Source of the DNA: Cliona cf. orientalis
Taxonomy: Eukaryota > Porifera > Demospongiae > Clionaida > Clionaidae
DNA: 64,000 nucleotides
Direction: 5' to 3'
NCBI GenBank assembly: GCA_963930775.1
Contig: OZ005697.1
Coordinates: 1,984,001-2,048,000 of the forward strand
The notes beneath the pieces were generated by a model. It was not told the DNA's origin. It saw only the letters and a list, made by a program, of their open reading frames with translations, and did no database searches. The number at the start of each line of letters is the position of its first letter. Position 1 is the first letter of the stretch. Shown here one piece after another: positions 33,500-45,574 of this stretch. Position numbers and translations under genes: made by a program.

Positions 33500-34590
33500 T
33501 GTGACAGTAGGGACTAATGGGACTGTATATCCTGATGTGACAATAGCGACTGATGGGACTGTAGTTACTGATGTGACAGTAGTAACTGATGAGATTATGT
33601 TATTTACTGACATGACAGTTGAGAATGGTGGGTCTATAGATCTAGTTACTGATGTGACAATTGTGACAGGTGGGACTGTAGTTATTGATGTGACAATAGC
33701 GACTGATGGGACTGTAGTTAGTAATGTGACAGTAGTGACCAATGGGACGGTAGTTACTGATGTGACAGTGGAGACTGGTGGGACTGTAGTTGACAGTAGT
33801 GACTATTGAGACTGTAGTTACTGATGTGACAGTAGTGACCAATGGAACTGTAGTTACCGATGTGACATTGGAGACTGGTGGGACTGTAGTTGACAGTAGT
33901 GACTATTGAGACTATAGTTACTGATGTGACAATATAGTGATCAATGGGACTGTAGTTACTGATGTGACAGTGGAGACTGGTGGGACTGTAGTTGACAGTA
34001 GTGACTATTGAGACTGTAGTTACTAATGTGACTGTAGTGACCAATGGAACTGCAGTTACCGATGTGATATTGGAGACTGGTGGGACTGTAGTTGACAGTA
34101 GTGACTATTGAGACTGGTGGGACTGTAGTTGATAGTAGTGACTATTGAGACTATGGTTACTAATGTGACTGTAGTGACCAATGGGACTGTAGTTACTGAT
34201 GTGACAGTGGAGACTGGTGGGACTGTAGTTGACAGTAGTGACTATTGAGACTGTAGTTACTAATGTGACAGTAGTGACCAATGGGACTATAGTTACTGAT
34301 GTGACAGTGGAGACTGGTGGGACTGTAGTTGACAGTAGTGACTATTGGGACTGTAGTTACTGATGTGACAATAGCGACTGATCGGACTAATGTGACAGTA
34401 GTGACCATTGGGACTGTAGTTACTGATGTGATAGTGGAGACTGGTGGGATTGTAGTTGACAGTAGTGACTATTGAGACTGTAGTTACTAATGTGACAGTA
34501 GTGACCAATGGGACTATAGTCACTGATGTGACAGTAGTGACTATTGAGACTGTAGTTACTAATGGGACTGTAGTTATTGATGTAACATAA
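33500..34590 (-). repeat. Right minisatellite array, inverse of the left array
   Basis: These are the same repeat words as at 23,935-28,300, on the opposite strand (TGTAGTTACTGATGTGACAG, GACAGTAGTGACTATTGAG). It is about 1.1 kb long, so the two arrays have expanded or contracted independently after the inverted arrangement formed. Confidence 0.95.
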
Positions 34591-34707
34591 TTGCAATAAT
34601 ATTAACATAATTATGCAGTAGTAGAAGATGAATATTACAATAATATAAGAAATATTTAATGATATTCATTAATTGTGACTCTTACATGAAGTATTAGCCA
34701 TAATTTA

Positions 34708-36185
34708 ACTGTAACAGCCACAATCATTGAGTCTATTCCAACATCCAGTGGAGGAGCAGGTGAGTAAAATTTAATTTATCCGATATTGTGCTTCCAGAAT
34801 CTAGTTCATTTACTACTGTAACAATGTCATAATTGATGCAGCTGATAATTTTAATTGTAGCTAGCCACCTTTTTGATACTTCAGAATCTGTTGATTGGCT
34901 GAAAAATACAAAATTTAAAGACAGAGAAATAATAATCTATTGTATAATTTAGAACACATGCAATGGTTAGGATAGATATTATTAATATTATGATAGATAG
35001 ATATTATTAATATGATAGCATGCTACCAGCTCCAAATAATGTTCGGTATAATCAAGATCCTGCTGGATACCTACAAATACTTTGGGAGCCACCAACTTTA
35101 GTTCCTGACATACTTGGCTCTCAGAATGTTGGAATTGATTCCTGGACCAGGATAACACACTTTTTAATTTACATCACCAATGGGTTGACAACAACAGTCT
35201 ACAATGCTTCAGTGACATCTTTTACCATTGGAATTGACGAGATTTCTTGCAGTTTCTGGTTTCAGGTGGCAGCAGTGAACCCAGCTGGGGTTGGAAAATG
35301 CAGTCCCCCTCAAAATTTAACTTTTGACTGTGAGCTTGCATGATAATGATATTACATGTGCAGAAGTTTCAAAAATAGTTCACTGCAATAATATACAGGG
35401 TGCATGAGTTCCACAAGTTCAACTACTGTCACAATCATTGAGTCTATTCCAGCATCCAGTGGAGCAGGTGAGTAAAATTCAATTGTGCTTCCAGAATCTA
35501 GTTCATTTACTACAATGTTATAATTATTATAGACTAAGTTGCCAACTATCAATGATGCAGCTGATAATTTTAATTGCATAAAGCCACCTTATAAAGTGAT
35601 TATTTCAGAATCCGTTGATTGGCTGAAAAACACATGCATAATTTAAAGTCAGAGAAATAATATTCTATATTGTACATGTATAATGTGTTCATGGAATCCA
35701 TGCAATCTGTATTGTGACATTGGGCTATAATAAATAATAGGCAGTAATACTTGTTATAATAGAGATATTAATTACCCAGTCAGAGTAACAGTATAACATA
35801 TAGATAAATTACTAATAAAATGTAAACTCAAAGTAGGAATGGCTCGGATGTTACACAATAAAAGTGTGTACTCACTTAGCTTTTATATTATTAATTGTAT
35901 GTTTGCATGCATATATTACTAATTTTCCAGCTTGGGCCATTTCAGTCACTACCATTGCAGCACTCTTGGCTGTATTGTGTATAATACTTGCTGCTTGTTT
36001 ATTCACACTATTAAAGATGTACCACAATGAAATGATTCAGAATAGACATTCAAGTAAATGCATAATATTAATATAATTAAAAATTTTAACGTAACGTATT
36101 ATTTTAAAATTACTCAGAGATTGCAGAGAAAGAAATAGAAATGAAACAAAATGAAGTTTATGGAGTTTACACAAGACCACTCTAA
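34708..36185 (+). pseudogene. Receptor copy E: 5'-truncated, short-tail type
   Basis: Immediately right of the large transposon is a stalk-exon fragment (34,708-34,759, IIESIPTSSGG). Then come an FN3 exon (35,020-35,329), stalk (35,399-35,467), TM (35,931-36,053, ISVTTIAALLAVLCIILAACL) and a short-tail exon (36,118-36,185, KQNEVYGVYTRPL-stop). The FN3 exon lacks a G at its acceptor, which puts normal splicing out of frame. No Ig or signal-peptide exon is present. An ATG at 35,020 could start the FN3 frame, but the product would have no signal peptide. The order stalk-FN3-stalk shows a rearrangement at the insertion site. Confidence 0.7.
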
Positions 36186-36559
36186 CAAATACAGAGAATC
36201 AGAATGGAATTAATTCGGGTTATTCTTATCATGATGTTATGATAATGATAAATATACTGAGTTAGACATGTCCATATGGTTAGAAATAATTTAACTGCAT
36301 GGGGAAGATATATAAGTCTAGCAGTAGTCTGAGTGTGATATGTATGTAAACAACATTCAGAATCAGTCCTTTTTCGTCATACAGCTACAATGATATTATG
36401 TAAGTACACAGCTAGAATTTCTGGCAAATTATGACATCTGCCCATGGAACGCTTCACCAAAAAACTTAAATTTTAAGTAAGACTGAAGTGCTTGATCTCA
36501 GGAGGTGCTATCATAATTTTAAAAAAAAATGTGACTCATACTTCATACAATGATTTCCC
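36186..36559. other. Spacer between copies E and F
   Basis: It contains a segment (about 36,345-36,520: AACAACATTCAGAATCAGTCC ... AGTGCTTGATCTCAGGAGG) repeated at 40,755-40,945 and, in part, at 40,270-40,330. The segment belongs to the duplicated unit of the short-tail subfamily. No gene is evident. Confidence 0.5.
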
Positions 36560-37201
36560 AGGCCTGTTTGATATTGAGGCAACACTCTGAGACTCTCTAA
36601 TTGAAAACAGTGTCACTCTCTACATCAATGGAACCAACCGCTCTAACAATGTGACTGTTGTGTGTGGAAATTTAGATGTATCTTCAGGAGCTTCAAACCC
36701 ACAATTTCATATTCTTTTTACATTGATCCTTGAGTTTGTTGATAAGTTCATCTATCAAGCTAGCTTTATCTCATGCATGATCCTGTTTTAGGTATTCTGC
36801 CAGCTCCAAATGATGTGCACTATATTGAAGATCCTCCTGGATACCTACAAATACTTTGGGAACCACCAACTTTAGATTCAGATGAGCTTAATTTGCAAAA
36901 TATTAGCATTAGAAGAGATGCCAGGATAATGCATTACACAATTTATATCACCACTGAAGAGTCCGAGAATAGTACAAGTCTACAATGCTTCAGGGACATC
37001 TTTTTCTATTGGAATTGACAAGATTCCCTGCTGTTTCTGGTTTCAGGTGGCAGCAGTGAACCCAGCTGGGGTGGGAGAACGCAGTCCCCCTCAAACTTTT
37101 GACTGTGAGTTTGCATGATAATGTTATACCGTGCATGTGCAGGGTGCATGCATGTATTCCACAAGTACAACTGTGGGCACAATCATTGAGCTTATTCCAG
37201 T
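36560..37201 (+). pseudogene. Receptor copy F: fragment with Ig, FN3 and stalk remnants
   Basis: The Ig exon remnant (about 36,560-36,740) has an in-frame TGA after DIEATL, and its donor is mutated from GTAAG to ATAAG. The FN3 exon (36,792-37,104) has a 1-bp insertion at the EESTIVQ position. The stalk exon near 37,140 has lost its donor. No TM or tail exon follows. It is clearly dead. Confidence 0.8.
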
Positions 37202-37835
37202 ATCCAATGGATTAACAGATTATGAACTGTTGAATTAGCTACTGTAACAGTTAGTAAAATTTAATTATATCGCTACACTTCAGAATACGTACTGATAAAC
37301 TTGTGGGTTTACTTAAGATGATTTTTTGTGGGTATTAATGTTATAATTATGTATTAAAGCAAATCAGAAGTATTTGATCTCAGGAGATGCAATCATAATT
37401 AAATTTTTGCGACTGAATTTTAATTAAAAGTTGTTTTCCGAGTCATAAGCAAGATTGAATAAGGAGGGAGCACACGAAAAACTTACAGCTATGGCCCAAA
37501 TCGTTGACTTGCTTCTCAGTAGGTACTTTATAAACAATGCTCTAGAGGTACATCCTTGTACTTGGTTGCATAGCAATTACATATATACATGTCATGTTGT
37601 GGTCAATACACACTCAGTCTGGTACTGGTACGGATGTAATGAAGATTATGATTACTTGATATGGCTAGTTGGGAATTTCAAGTAATCAAAACATGTTGTG
37701 TCACTTGTCTAAAACAGCTCACAGTTAGCTATAGCTACCCTCTCTGTCAACAATACACATTTAATTTAGCTAGCTATCCATAATAAAATATAAGTGCCTA
37801 GTTACTATATAGATTTGTCTTCACTAGATTTGAGC
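37202..37835. other. Upstream region of copy G, shared with copy H
   Basis: About 37,440-37,830 is a diverged duplicate of 40,975-41,425 (AAGATTGAATAAGGAGGGAGC, CATCCTTGTACTTGGTTGCATA, CATGTTGTGGTCAAT). Both lie directly upstream of short-tail genes, so they probably hold the promoter of that subfamily. The CAGTTGAGCCCC box of the long-tail genes is absent here. Confidence 0.5.
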
Positions 37836-39207
37836 ATGCATATGGTTGTAATCAGATTCTCGTGTATACTTTTAATTGCCTCCCGAATTGATTCTACAAG
37901 TAAGTGCATGGTAGATGGAGAATTTCGTTATATCTATGGTGTAGGTACTGGTACATGGTAGGTGCTACCTTATGATGTCATTGTGACTTAGTATAATAAT
38001 TATGTGCAGGTACGCTACAAATATTCAATGGCACATTAACAGAGATTATACATGTACAAGCTCAGCTGCTGTGCCAGTATATCGTCTGGTGGAACAGGGA
38101 GAAGAGTATGAATCTTATTCTCAGCTTCCGGATTTGTTTAGTATTGAGGCAACTGGAAACAATGCCACTCTCTACATTAGTGGAATTACCAACCGCTCCA
38201 ACAATGTGACTGTCACGTGCGGAAATATCGATCTATCTTTAGGTAGTTCATTTCGTAATATTCTTTTTACAGTGATCCTTGAGTTTGCTTGTAAGTTTAG
38301 TAACCACCATTAATTTTGCTATACTCTATACATGCATGACCTTGTTTCAGGTAATCTTCCAGCTCCAAATGATGTGTACTATAATAATATTGAAGATTCT
38401 CCTGGATACCTACATATACTTTGGGAACCACCAACTTTAGATTCTGATCAGCTTCTCTCACAAAGTATTACTATTACTATTAGTAGAGATGCCAGGATAC
38501 TTCATTACAACATTTACATCACTACTGAAGAGTCAACAATAGTGCAAGTCTATAATGCTTCAGGGACATCTTTTGCCATTGGAATTGACAAGATTCCTTG
38601 CAGTTTCTGGTTTCAGGTGGCAGCAGTGAACCCAGCTGGAGTGGGAGAACGCAGTCCCCCTCAAAATTTAACTTTTGACTGTGAGTGATATAATATTACT
38701 AATATTATTACAGAATTAAATTTTCTGCACCTTATAATAATAGAGGGAATTTATAAATAATATTATAACAGTAACTCTCTATAATATTATTATAGCACAT
38801 TCAGGATGCATAGATTCCACACGTTCTACCACAGACATGATCATTGAGCCTATTCCAGCATCCAGTGGATTATCAGGTGAACTGAGTGTTTATCATGCAT
38901 CATTATTACTGTAACAGTACTAATAATGATGAAATTTTATGCACAGCTGGTGAAATCACAGCAGTTATAGTTGGTGTAGTTTGCAGTTTGGCTGGAGTAT
39001 GTATAATTCTTGTTATTTGTTTATTAATACTGTTGAAGATGTACCACAATGGAATGAACCGACATTCAAGTAAAATTTAATGCATTATGCCTAATAATAT
39101 TATTCATTGACTCATAATTATGTATACTTTACTCAGAGACTGCTGCAGAGAAAGAAATAGAAATGAAACAAAACGAAGTTTATGGAATCCACACGAGAAC
39201 ACTCTGA
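37836..39207 (+). pseudogene. Receptor copy G: short-tail type with a frameshifted Ig exon
   Basis: Exons are 37,836-37,899 (signal peptide), 38,010-38,290 (Ig), 38,351-38,680 (FN3), 38,796-38,876 (stalk), 38,947-39,069 (TM, VVCSLAGVCIILVICLLILL) and 39,137-39,207 (tail, KQNEVYGIHTRTL-stop). Exon 2 has an 8-bp insertion near its first Ig cysteine, so splicing from exon 1 leads to a stop; downstream of it the rest is open. All other exons and splice sites are intact, including a compensated donor (GCTT|GTAAG). Loss is therefore recent, or the insertion is an assembly error; an undamaged allele is possible. Confidence 0.65.
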
Positions 39208-41427
39208 GCTAGGAGTAGGTAGCTACACAGCAAAATTTCAAAAGTTGGACAGTGTGTATATATGATCGTGATATTTAATATTATTATGATTAATCTTATA
39301 ATACTGACATGCCCGTAGCACAAAATTAATGTGTATACTTGTGTGTATCTTCCAAAAAAATTAATGGTCACTTCGGATCCTGCCGTGGTTAATCCAGTTG
39401 CAGTGTTGTTTTGGCTTTGCCATGTGCGCATATCATATATGCCATGGTATGGTAATGCATTCAGAAATGTAACTTCAATCACCATAATAGTTATAGCTGG
39501 GAAGGTGTATAATATTTATATTATTATAGCTGCTGATATTAAGTGGTAGCGAGCATGCAGAGATGGTCCGGATTTGGGAAGCAGAAAAATAATATTATGA
39601 CTGATATCAGTTTCTATGGGTTAACTGCATAGTAGTTAGATACTTATAATCCTCAAGTAACTGGTCTAACCATGCATGCATGGCAGCTGTAGTCTAAGGA
39701 TGCTAAGAATTAGCCATCTAGACATTAATCAAATTTTGAATGCGGCCAGCTAGCTAGATGCAGTCTCAGTGAAAATGTCAGCAGTATACTCCCGGTATAC
39801 CTAGTCTATGCATGCAGTAATAAAAGGAATTATTATTAATTTTAGTACACATACCCCGGGTAATACTATAAAACCATAGCATACTTGATGTCGATGAACA
39901 TTGCAGGTACATGTCAAACACACATTATGTTGGCATAGAGCAAGTAATTGGGAAAAGTATAGCTAATCAAAACTGTTACAGTACGTGTGTAAACAACATT
40001 CAGAATGATTCCTGTTCCGTCAACCATAATAACTGTACATTAATTATGTTCATGTCATGTTGTTTATCAATGCATATCCAATTTGGTACATATACTATTA
40101 TTATGTAGATTATGATTTATTTTAATATTCGACGTGGCTAAAACTTGCATGGGGAAAGCAAAAGTAATCAAAACATGTGCCATCACTTCTCTCATGTCCT
40201 TTAATTTTATTGTTTATACTTGCTATAGATTAAGTTGACATAAAATAAATTGGGGAAAGCAGTAGCTAGCATAAACAACATGCATTCAGAATCATTCCCT
40301 TTCCATCAACAAGTACATATCATGACATTTTTTAAACACAGCTAGCTATGGATATTATAATATTATATTCCTGGTAAATTATGATGTTTGAAACACTTCA
40401 CCATGAAACTGATAGCAGCTAGGAAGGAAAATTCCAGACCTTGCAGTTAAAGGACTGAGCTGGGATAAGGCAGGCTGGGATTTAAAGTAAAGCATTCTGA
40501 ATGATTTGACCTCAGGAACTGCTATCATTTCTGCATGACTACATGTTCAGCAAGTTCCTTATATACTAGTAGCCCAAGTCATGAGGCACCAGGGTATTTG
40601 AGTAAGGAGGGGTATGCATGGATGCAAACTTGTGATCACAATCCTAAAAAGTTAAGTTGATAATGTCTTTCAAGTTTTAGAATTATTATACAATAAAGAA
40701 ATTATTGGGGAAGACATAATAATTATTAAGTAGCAGTACCTAGTATGATAATTATGACAACAACGTTCAGAATCAGTCCCTTTCCATCAATGCCATAGCT
40801 GTCATGACATTGTGCAAGCATACAGCTAGAAATTCCTGGCAAATTATGACATCTGGAATGCTTCACCAAGAAACTGATCAATTTTGTGATTGGAAATATT
40901 AAAGTAAAACAGAAGTGCTTGATCTCAGGAAGTGCTATCATACTTTTGTGACTGCACATCCAAGTTGCTTTCCGAGTCATAATTTAAGAGGCTGATCCAA
41001 GATTGAATAAGGAGGGAGCTAGCACATGAAATACTTGCGGCTATAATATTATTATATTGGCTGACTTGCATCTTAATAGGTACTGCATGGAGGTTCATCC
41101 TTGTACTTGGTTGCATATAGCAATTATATGTCATGTTGTGGTCAATTGCAATATGCACACTAGTCTGGTACTGGTATAATAATTATATTATACTGGTACA
41201 CATGTATGACATTGAAGATTACGATTTTTGGGAAAGAATATTTAATAAGTAATCAAAACATGTGGTGTCACTTGTATAAACAGCTCACAGTTAGCTAGCT
41301 ACTATCTCTGTCAACAATGCACATTACTAATTTAGCTATAATATTATTATATCCATAAGTGCCTTAGCCTAGTTACTGCATGCGTGCTACCGCACGTACA
41401 TGGATTTGTCTTTCATTAGATTTGAGC
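39208..41427. other. Spacer between copies G and H
   Basis: This is 2.2 kb without a gene. It holds two or three diverged copies of the AACAACATTCAGAATCA segment also seen near 36,345 (about 39,990, 40,270 and 40,755) and the copy H upstream region (40,975-41,425), which duplicates 37,440-37,830. Confidence 0.5.
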
Positions 41428-43201
41428 ATGATCATAATCTTGTGTATACTTTTATTTAGTACCTCCATAATTGATTGTACAAGTAAGTGGCAGCTAGGGA
41501 GATCGAGTATATAACTATGTGGTAAAATTAATGCCAAGTGTACAATTTTATGTACAGGGATGCTACAAATATTCAATGGCACATTAACGGAGATTACATG
41601 TTCAGCTGCTGTGCCGATATTTCGTTTGATGGATCAGGAAAGGGAGTATGATCATAGGGACTACAATCAGCTACCAGACTTGTTTGATATTGAGGCAATT
41701 CCCTCTCCAAATAGAGACAACATTACTCTTATCATTAATGGAACTAATCGCTCCAATAATTTGACTATCACGTGTACAGATGAAGATGCATTTACAGGCC
41801 AATTTCAAACTCTTTTTACGTTGACACTGGAGTTTGTTAGTAAGTTTGTCAATCAAACTTGACCATTAAATTTATTACTTTGTGGCCTCATTTTAGGCAT
41901 TCTACCAGCTCCAAATAATGTTCGGTATAGTCAAGATCCTGCTGGATACCTACAAATACTTTGGGAGCCACCAACTTTAGTGTCTGACAAACTTGGCTCT
42001 CAGAATGTTAGAATTGATTCCAGGCTAACACACTTTTTAATTTACATCAGCAATGGGTCGACAACAACAGTCTACAATGCTTCAGTGACATCTTTTGCCA
42101 TTGGAATTGACGGAATTTCTTGTGGTTTCTGGTTTCAGGTGGCAGCAGTGAACCCAGCTAGGGTGGGAGAACGCAGTCCCCCTCAAAATCTAACTTTTGA
42201 TGGTGAGTTTGCGTAGGATATTGCTTAACTTTCAAAGATAGCTACTCAGTATTACGTATTATTCTACTAAAATATTTATAGTACATACAGGGTGCTTGGG
42301 TTCCACTAGTTCAACTACAGTCATGATCATGGAGCCTATTCCAGCATCCAGTGGAATACCGGTATCAGGTCAACTGAATTGTGAGTGATTAATATTATAA
42401 TAGTGTTCTAGTTCATTTACTACTGTAACAGTATTTCTGCTATGTATGTAGCTGCATGGTGAACTATGATTGTAGCAATAATTATTGCCCGGCAATAATA
42501 ATTATATTATTATTATTATAATAATCATAGCTGCAGTTCTGTCACAGTACATTAGCTATTTGCTCAGTAAGTTTGTCATTCAAATGGATTGAATACGCTC
42601 AATATGGCCATTGTCCACAAAATCATTAATTTTGTACTCCAATTGTAACAGCTAGCTGAGCCTTATGAGGTATAATGCCGCTGTTTGCATTAGATAGCTA
42701 TAATATTGTAGATATGCATGCTGCATGCTGATCACAGTGACATGAAGACACATTGTGCCATACATAGCAATCAACAATGCATGCAATACTCAAATCTCCT
42801 TAAGTTTGCTGTTAAAATCAGGAAAGTAACAAATCATTATCATGACAGTCTGCATGAGCTAGCTCACTTAATAGCGTATGCTTGCATACATCTTGCATGC
42901 ATGCATGCAACAACTATAATATATAGTAGCTATTAATATTAATATTTTGCAGATTGGGGCATTTCAGCCACTACTATTGCAGCACTCTTGGCTGTAGTGT
43001 GTGTAGCTCTTGCTGCTTGTTTATTCATACTATTGAAGATGTATCACAATGGAATGAACAGACATTCAAGTAAAATTAATTCATATAATCAATGACATGC
43101 AGGTATAGTTTCAATAATATTATTATTATTCAGAGGCTGCAGAGAAAGAAATAGAAATGAAACAAAATGAAGTTTATGGAATCCACACAAGATCACTCTG
43201 A
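41428..43201 (+). CDS. Receptor copy H: intact short-tail Ig-FN3 receptor (304 aa)
   Basis: Six open exons: 41,428-41,482 (signal peptide MIIILCILLFSTSII), 41,558-41,839 (Ig-like), 41,897-42,202 (FN3), 42,282-42,368 (stalk), 42,953-43,069 (TM, WGISATTIAALLAVVCVALAA) and 43,134-43,201 (tail). The cytoplasmic part is only about 37 residues: KMYHNGMNRHS and then EKEIEMKQNEVYGIHTRSL. It has one tyrosine (VYGI) and none of the YAEI/YAVL exons. The TM and tail exons are unrelated in sequence to those of the long-tail copies, while the ectodomain exons are close relatives of A and D. It therefore represents an alternative output for the same ectodomain type. Intron 4 is unusually long (584 bp). No disabling change is seen. 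Confidence 0.8.
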
Positions 43202-43436
43202 CGAGTGCAGTGAATAAGATTTCATGCATTAAAGTCATGCTCTATAGCTAGCTATATATTATACTATTATAACTCAGATAGCTAGAGCTTATTGTGATGT
43301 TATTATACTCATAATAATATATACTGTGGCAGTAAGTATGCACTTAAATCAAAGTTATGCATTGGATATTGTGTATGTACATGTCATAGTTCATTATTAT
43401 AGCAATTGTAATATGTATAAGCTGTAGCACTTGTCC

Positions 43437-43525
43437 CAGAACTTGAGTGGGGATTAAACCCACAGACTCACATCTCAGGTGTAATAATATATGCTCTACC
43501 CGTTGAGCTATATCAAGCCCCTAAC
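43437..43525 (-). repeat. tRNA-like SINE remnant
   Basis: On the minus strand the sequence reads GATATAGCTCAACGGGTAGAGC, an A-box-like promoter, and about 40 bp later GGGTTTAATCCCCAC, a B-box-like promoter. The region between does not fold as a clear tRNA, so it is a tRNA-derived SINE head rather than a tRNA gene. Confidence 0.5.
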
Positions 43526-43600
43526 TGGGAGCAAAATGGTGGGGATCGAGGAAGGATGATACAAGTCAGTGCTAATTCTTGGTGCTCATTACATTAGATA

Positions 43601-44001
43601 TCAAAGCTTCTCTTATGGAACACTTCTGCCAGTGGGTGACAATGCTGTCACCTGCAGCACTCGACTAGAGCATTACACCAAAGATGTGAGTGTGTGCATG
43701 GGTTCGATCCCCACTAAAGTCCTGAGCCTGATTTTCCATGAACAAGTCTTGGGACTTGCACACATTGTGTCAAGTGATACAGTTTATGATTATTACTTTT
43801 TCATCGGATGGGCAGGGGCCGAGCTAATAAGCCTCTGCATGGGAGCAAGACAGCAGCCCGGAGAGGAATGGTATACAAGCCCTAATTATTAATGCCCATT
43901 GCTCCTCTTATGGAACACTCCTGGATGACGATGCTGTGATATGACAGATTTGATATGGATATAGCATCGTCACCCAGGGGTGTTCCATAAGAGAAGCTTT
44001 T
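43601..44001. mobile_element. Inverted-repeat element carrying tRNA-like sequence
   Basis: CAAAGCTTCTCTTATGGAAC at 43,601 is mirrored by GTTCCATAAGAGAAGCTTTTG at about 43,981-44,001, with further pairing of TGACAATGCTGTCAC-type words. Inside, GCAGCACTCGACTAGAGCAT and GGGTTCGATCCCCAC resemble the A and B boxes of a tRNA-derived SINE on the plus strand. A third TCTTATGGAACACTCCTGG lies at 43,905. It may be a SINE inserted into a MITE, or SINE copies in inverted orientation. The 107-codon ORF across it is not credible. Confidence 0.45.
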
Positions 44002-45440
44002 GTTAATTTATTGATATTCATGAACATTAATAGCCTAGCTTGTCTATATTATAATTATTATATACCTTCACCTGTAAGTTTAATTGTTTAATAATTAACA
44101 TGCTGTTATATAATAATATTTAATTTATGCTTCTAATCAACATCTTAATGGTAACAGGTTTAGGTTTGGGTTTGGATTTGGGTTTGCCCATAATGGCATC
44201 ATTAAATTTTTGTGATATGCATGCTATAGGACACCATGCATCCATATAACAGCAGCTTTATTGTATATGGTAAAGGGTCACTGTGCATGTACTACTTAAG
44301 TTATGCAATGTTATGTAATCATCAAACGCTAACCCTTGAAAAACTGTTATCCATAATATTCACCTGTGTCTGTAACAAATTTCATGATTCGATACACTAA
44401 CTGGGCAAATATTAAATATTGCTTGTTTCAGGAGAGTAAATTGCTACTATAGGCTAAGGGTTATTATCATTACCATAGCAACCAGGCTGCCTTGAGGGTG
44501 CTGACCCCATTGATTTGGGCTATGGAAAAGCACGTAGCTGTATTCTATTTCTATGCATATTATTAGTTATAGTTATTCACTGGGGGCCAAGGAATTATGG
44601 CAGTAAACGAACCGATCCCGAGGGCGCAGCCCAAGGGTGAGGTTTGTTTACGTTACAACCAGTGAATCACTAAATTAAATATATTTACTACTGATCGTCT
44701 AGGTTATGCATTTAGTACCTAGAAACAAAACTAACCAAAATTTGAAAGTAGAAATGAAGTAGCTAGCCAAACTTGTAGTCCGTCACTGGACCGTGACTAT
44801 ATCAAGCTCAGTGTATGATAACCTAGACAGCTATAATGTGTAAACTCACACTATTATACTATTCCCCCGGCCCCTCCCAAAGCAATTTAAATTGCCCCAG
44901 GCCCTGTAATATTGTAATTTTTTAGGCACAGGTCGAAGACGATAACTCCTCACTCACACAGATGCACACAAATAATATATGTGCGCATGGCACCAATGAG
45001 ATTCCACCTCAATTATACACACCATAATTAAATTTTTTATAAAGTATGCAAGACTTAATTATTGTGACATTCAAACTTAGCCCTGACCCTAAGCAAAACG
45101 TTCACTAGTAGTATCTATCCTCATAGAAAAGTTAGTTGTCTGCATCAGTGCGGCTAAAATGAAAGTATGTGATACTTTAACATATCAATGTCATGTATGT
45201 ACCTATAGCACCTGCTTCATGAATTTCAACAGAATTTGCCAGTAGTGTATATTATACAAAGCAGACTCCCAAACCATGTAAGTTCATTTATTACCATCCA
45301 TAGCACAAATTTGGGTAATTTTATTGTAATAATCGGCCTTGAAGATGTCCACCTTTTGATCCTGGCTTTGCAAAAGGTCTATACATGCATGCATACCACA
45401 CAAACTTGCACTGCTATTCCTCCCAATTAATAAAATCCCC
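44002..45440. other. Spacer before copy I
   Basis: No gene is evident. A short G/T tract with TTTAGG and TTTGGG words lies at about 44,157-44,190. A ~95-bp sequence at 44,575-44,669 has inverted ends (ATTCACTGG / CCAGTGAAT) around CCCGAGGGCGCAG and is probably a tiny inverted-repeat insertion. Confidence 0.4.
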
Positions 45441-45458
45441 CAGTTAAGCCCCACCCTC
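45441..45458 (+). promoter_or_regulatory. Conserved GC-rich upstream box, copy I
   Basis: CAGTTAAGCCCCACCCTC lies 134 bp before the copy I ATG. It is a diverged member of the box shared by the long-tail copies. Confidence 0.4.
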
Positions 45459-45574
45459 TGAGACTACTTAAGCCTAGTAAATCATTAGCTATAATGGAGG
45501 ATGTGGAATATATAATTACTATGAATTTTCATGAAGATAGCTATTCTAGCTTACAATCATTATCCCTTTTCAAT

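Larger units (their letters stand above)
23819..34699. mobile_element. 10.9-kb inverted-repeat element with 8-bp target duplication
   Basis: The left end is GGGTGATACTTCATGTAAG at 23,819. The right end, read on the other strand from 34,699, is GGCTAATACTTCATGTAAG. ATAATTTA flanks both ends exactly (23,811-23,818 and 34,700-34,707), a perfect 8-bp target duplication of the kind made by hAT, P, KDZ/Zisupton and some other DNA transposons. About 115 bp of unique TIR is followed on each side by a minisatellite array in inverted orientation (4.4 kb left, 1.1 kb right). The centre holds a decayed Ulp1/PHD gene within a nested inverted repeat. No intact transposase is visible, so this copy is non-autonomous. 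It landed in a receptor-derived stalk exon fragment. Confidence 0.85.

Noticed and set aside
33482-34608. ORFs in the right minisatellite array
   Set aside because: Same repeat as the left array in opposite orientation; not genes.
23811-34707. Viral or Polinton-like origin for the large inverted-repeat element
   Set aside because: No polymerase, integrase, capsid or packaging genes are seen, and the 8-bp duplication plus Ulp1/PHD remnant fit a DNA transposon.
43437-43525. Functional tRNA gene
   Set aside because: A and B box-like words are present, but I could not form acceptor and anticodon stems, so a SINE remnant is more likely.
43569-43892. 107-codon ORF near 43.6 kb
   Set aside because: It crosses the tRNA-like boxes and the inverted ends of a small element. 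Codon content looks random and it has no splice partners.
44154-44190. Interstitial telomere repeat
   Set aside because: The TTTAGG/TTTGGG words are few, irregular and not the metazoan TTAGGG in tandem.
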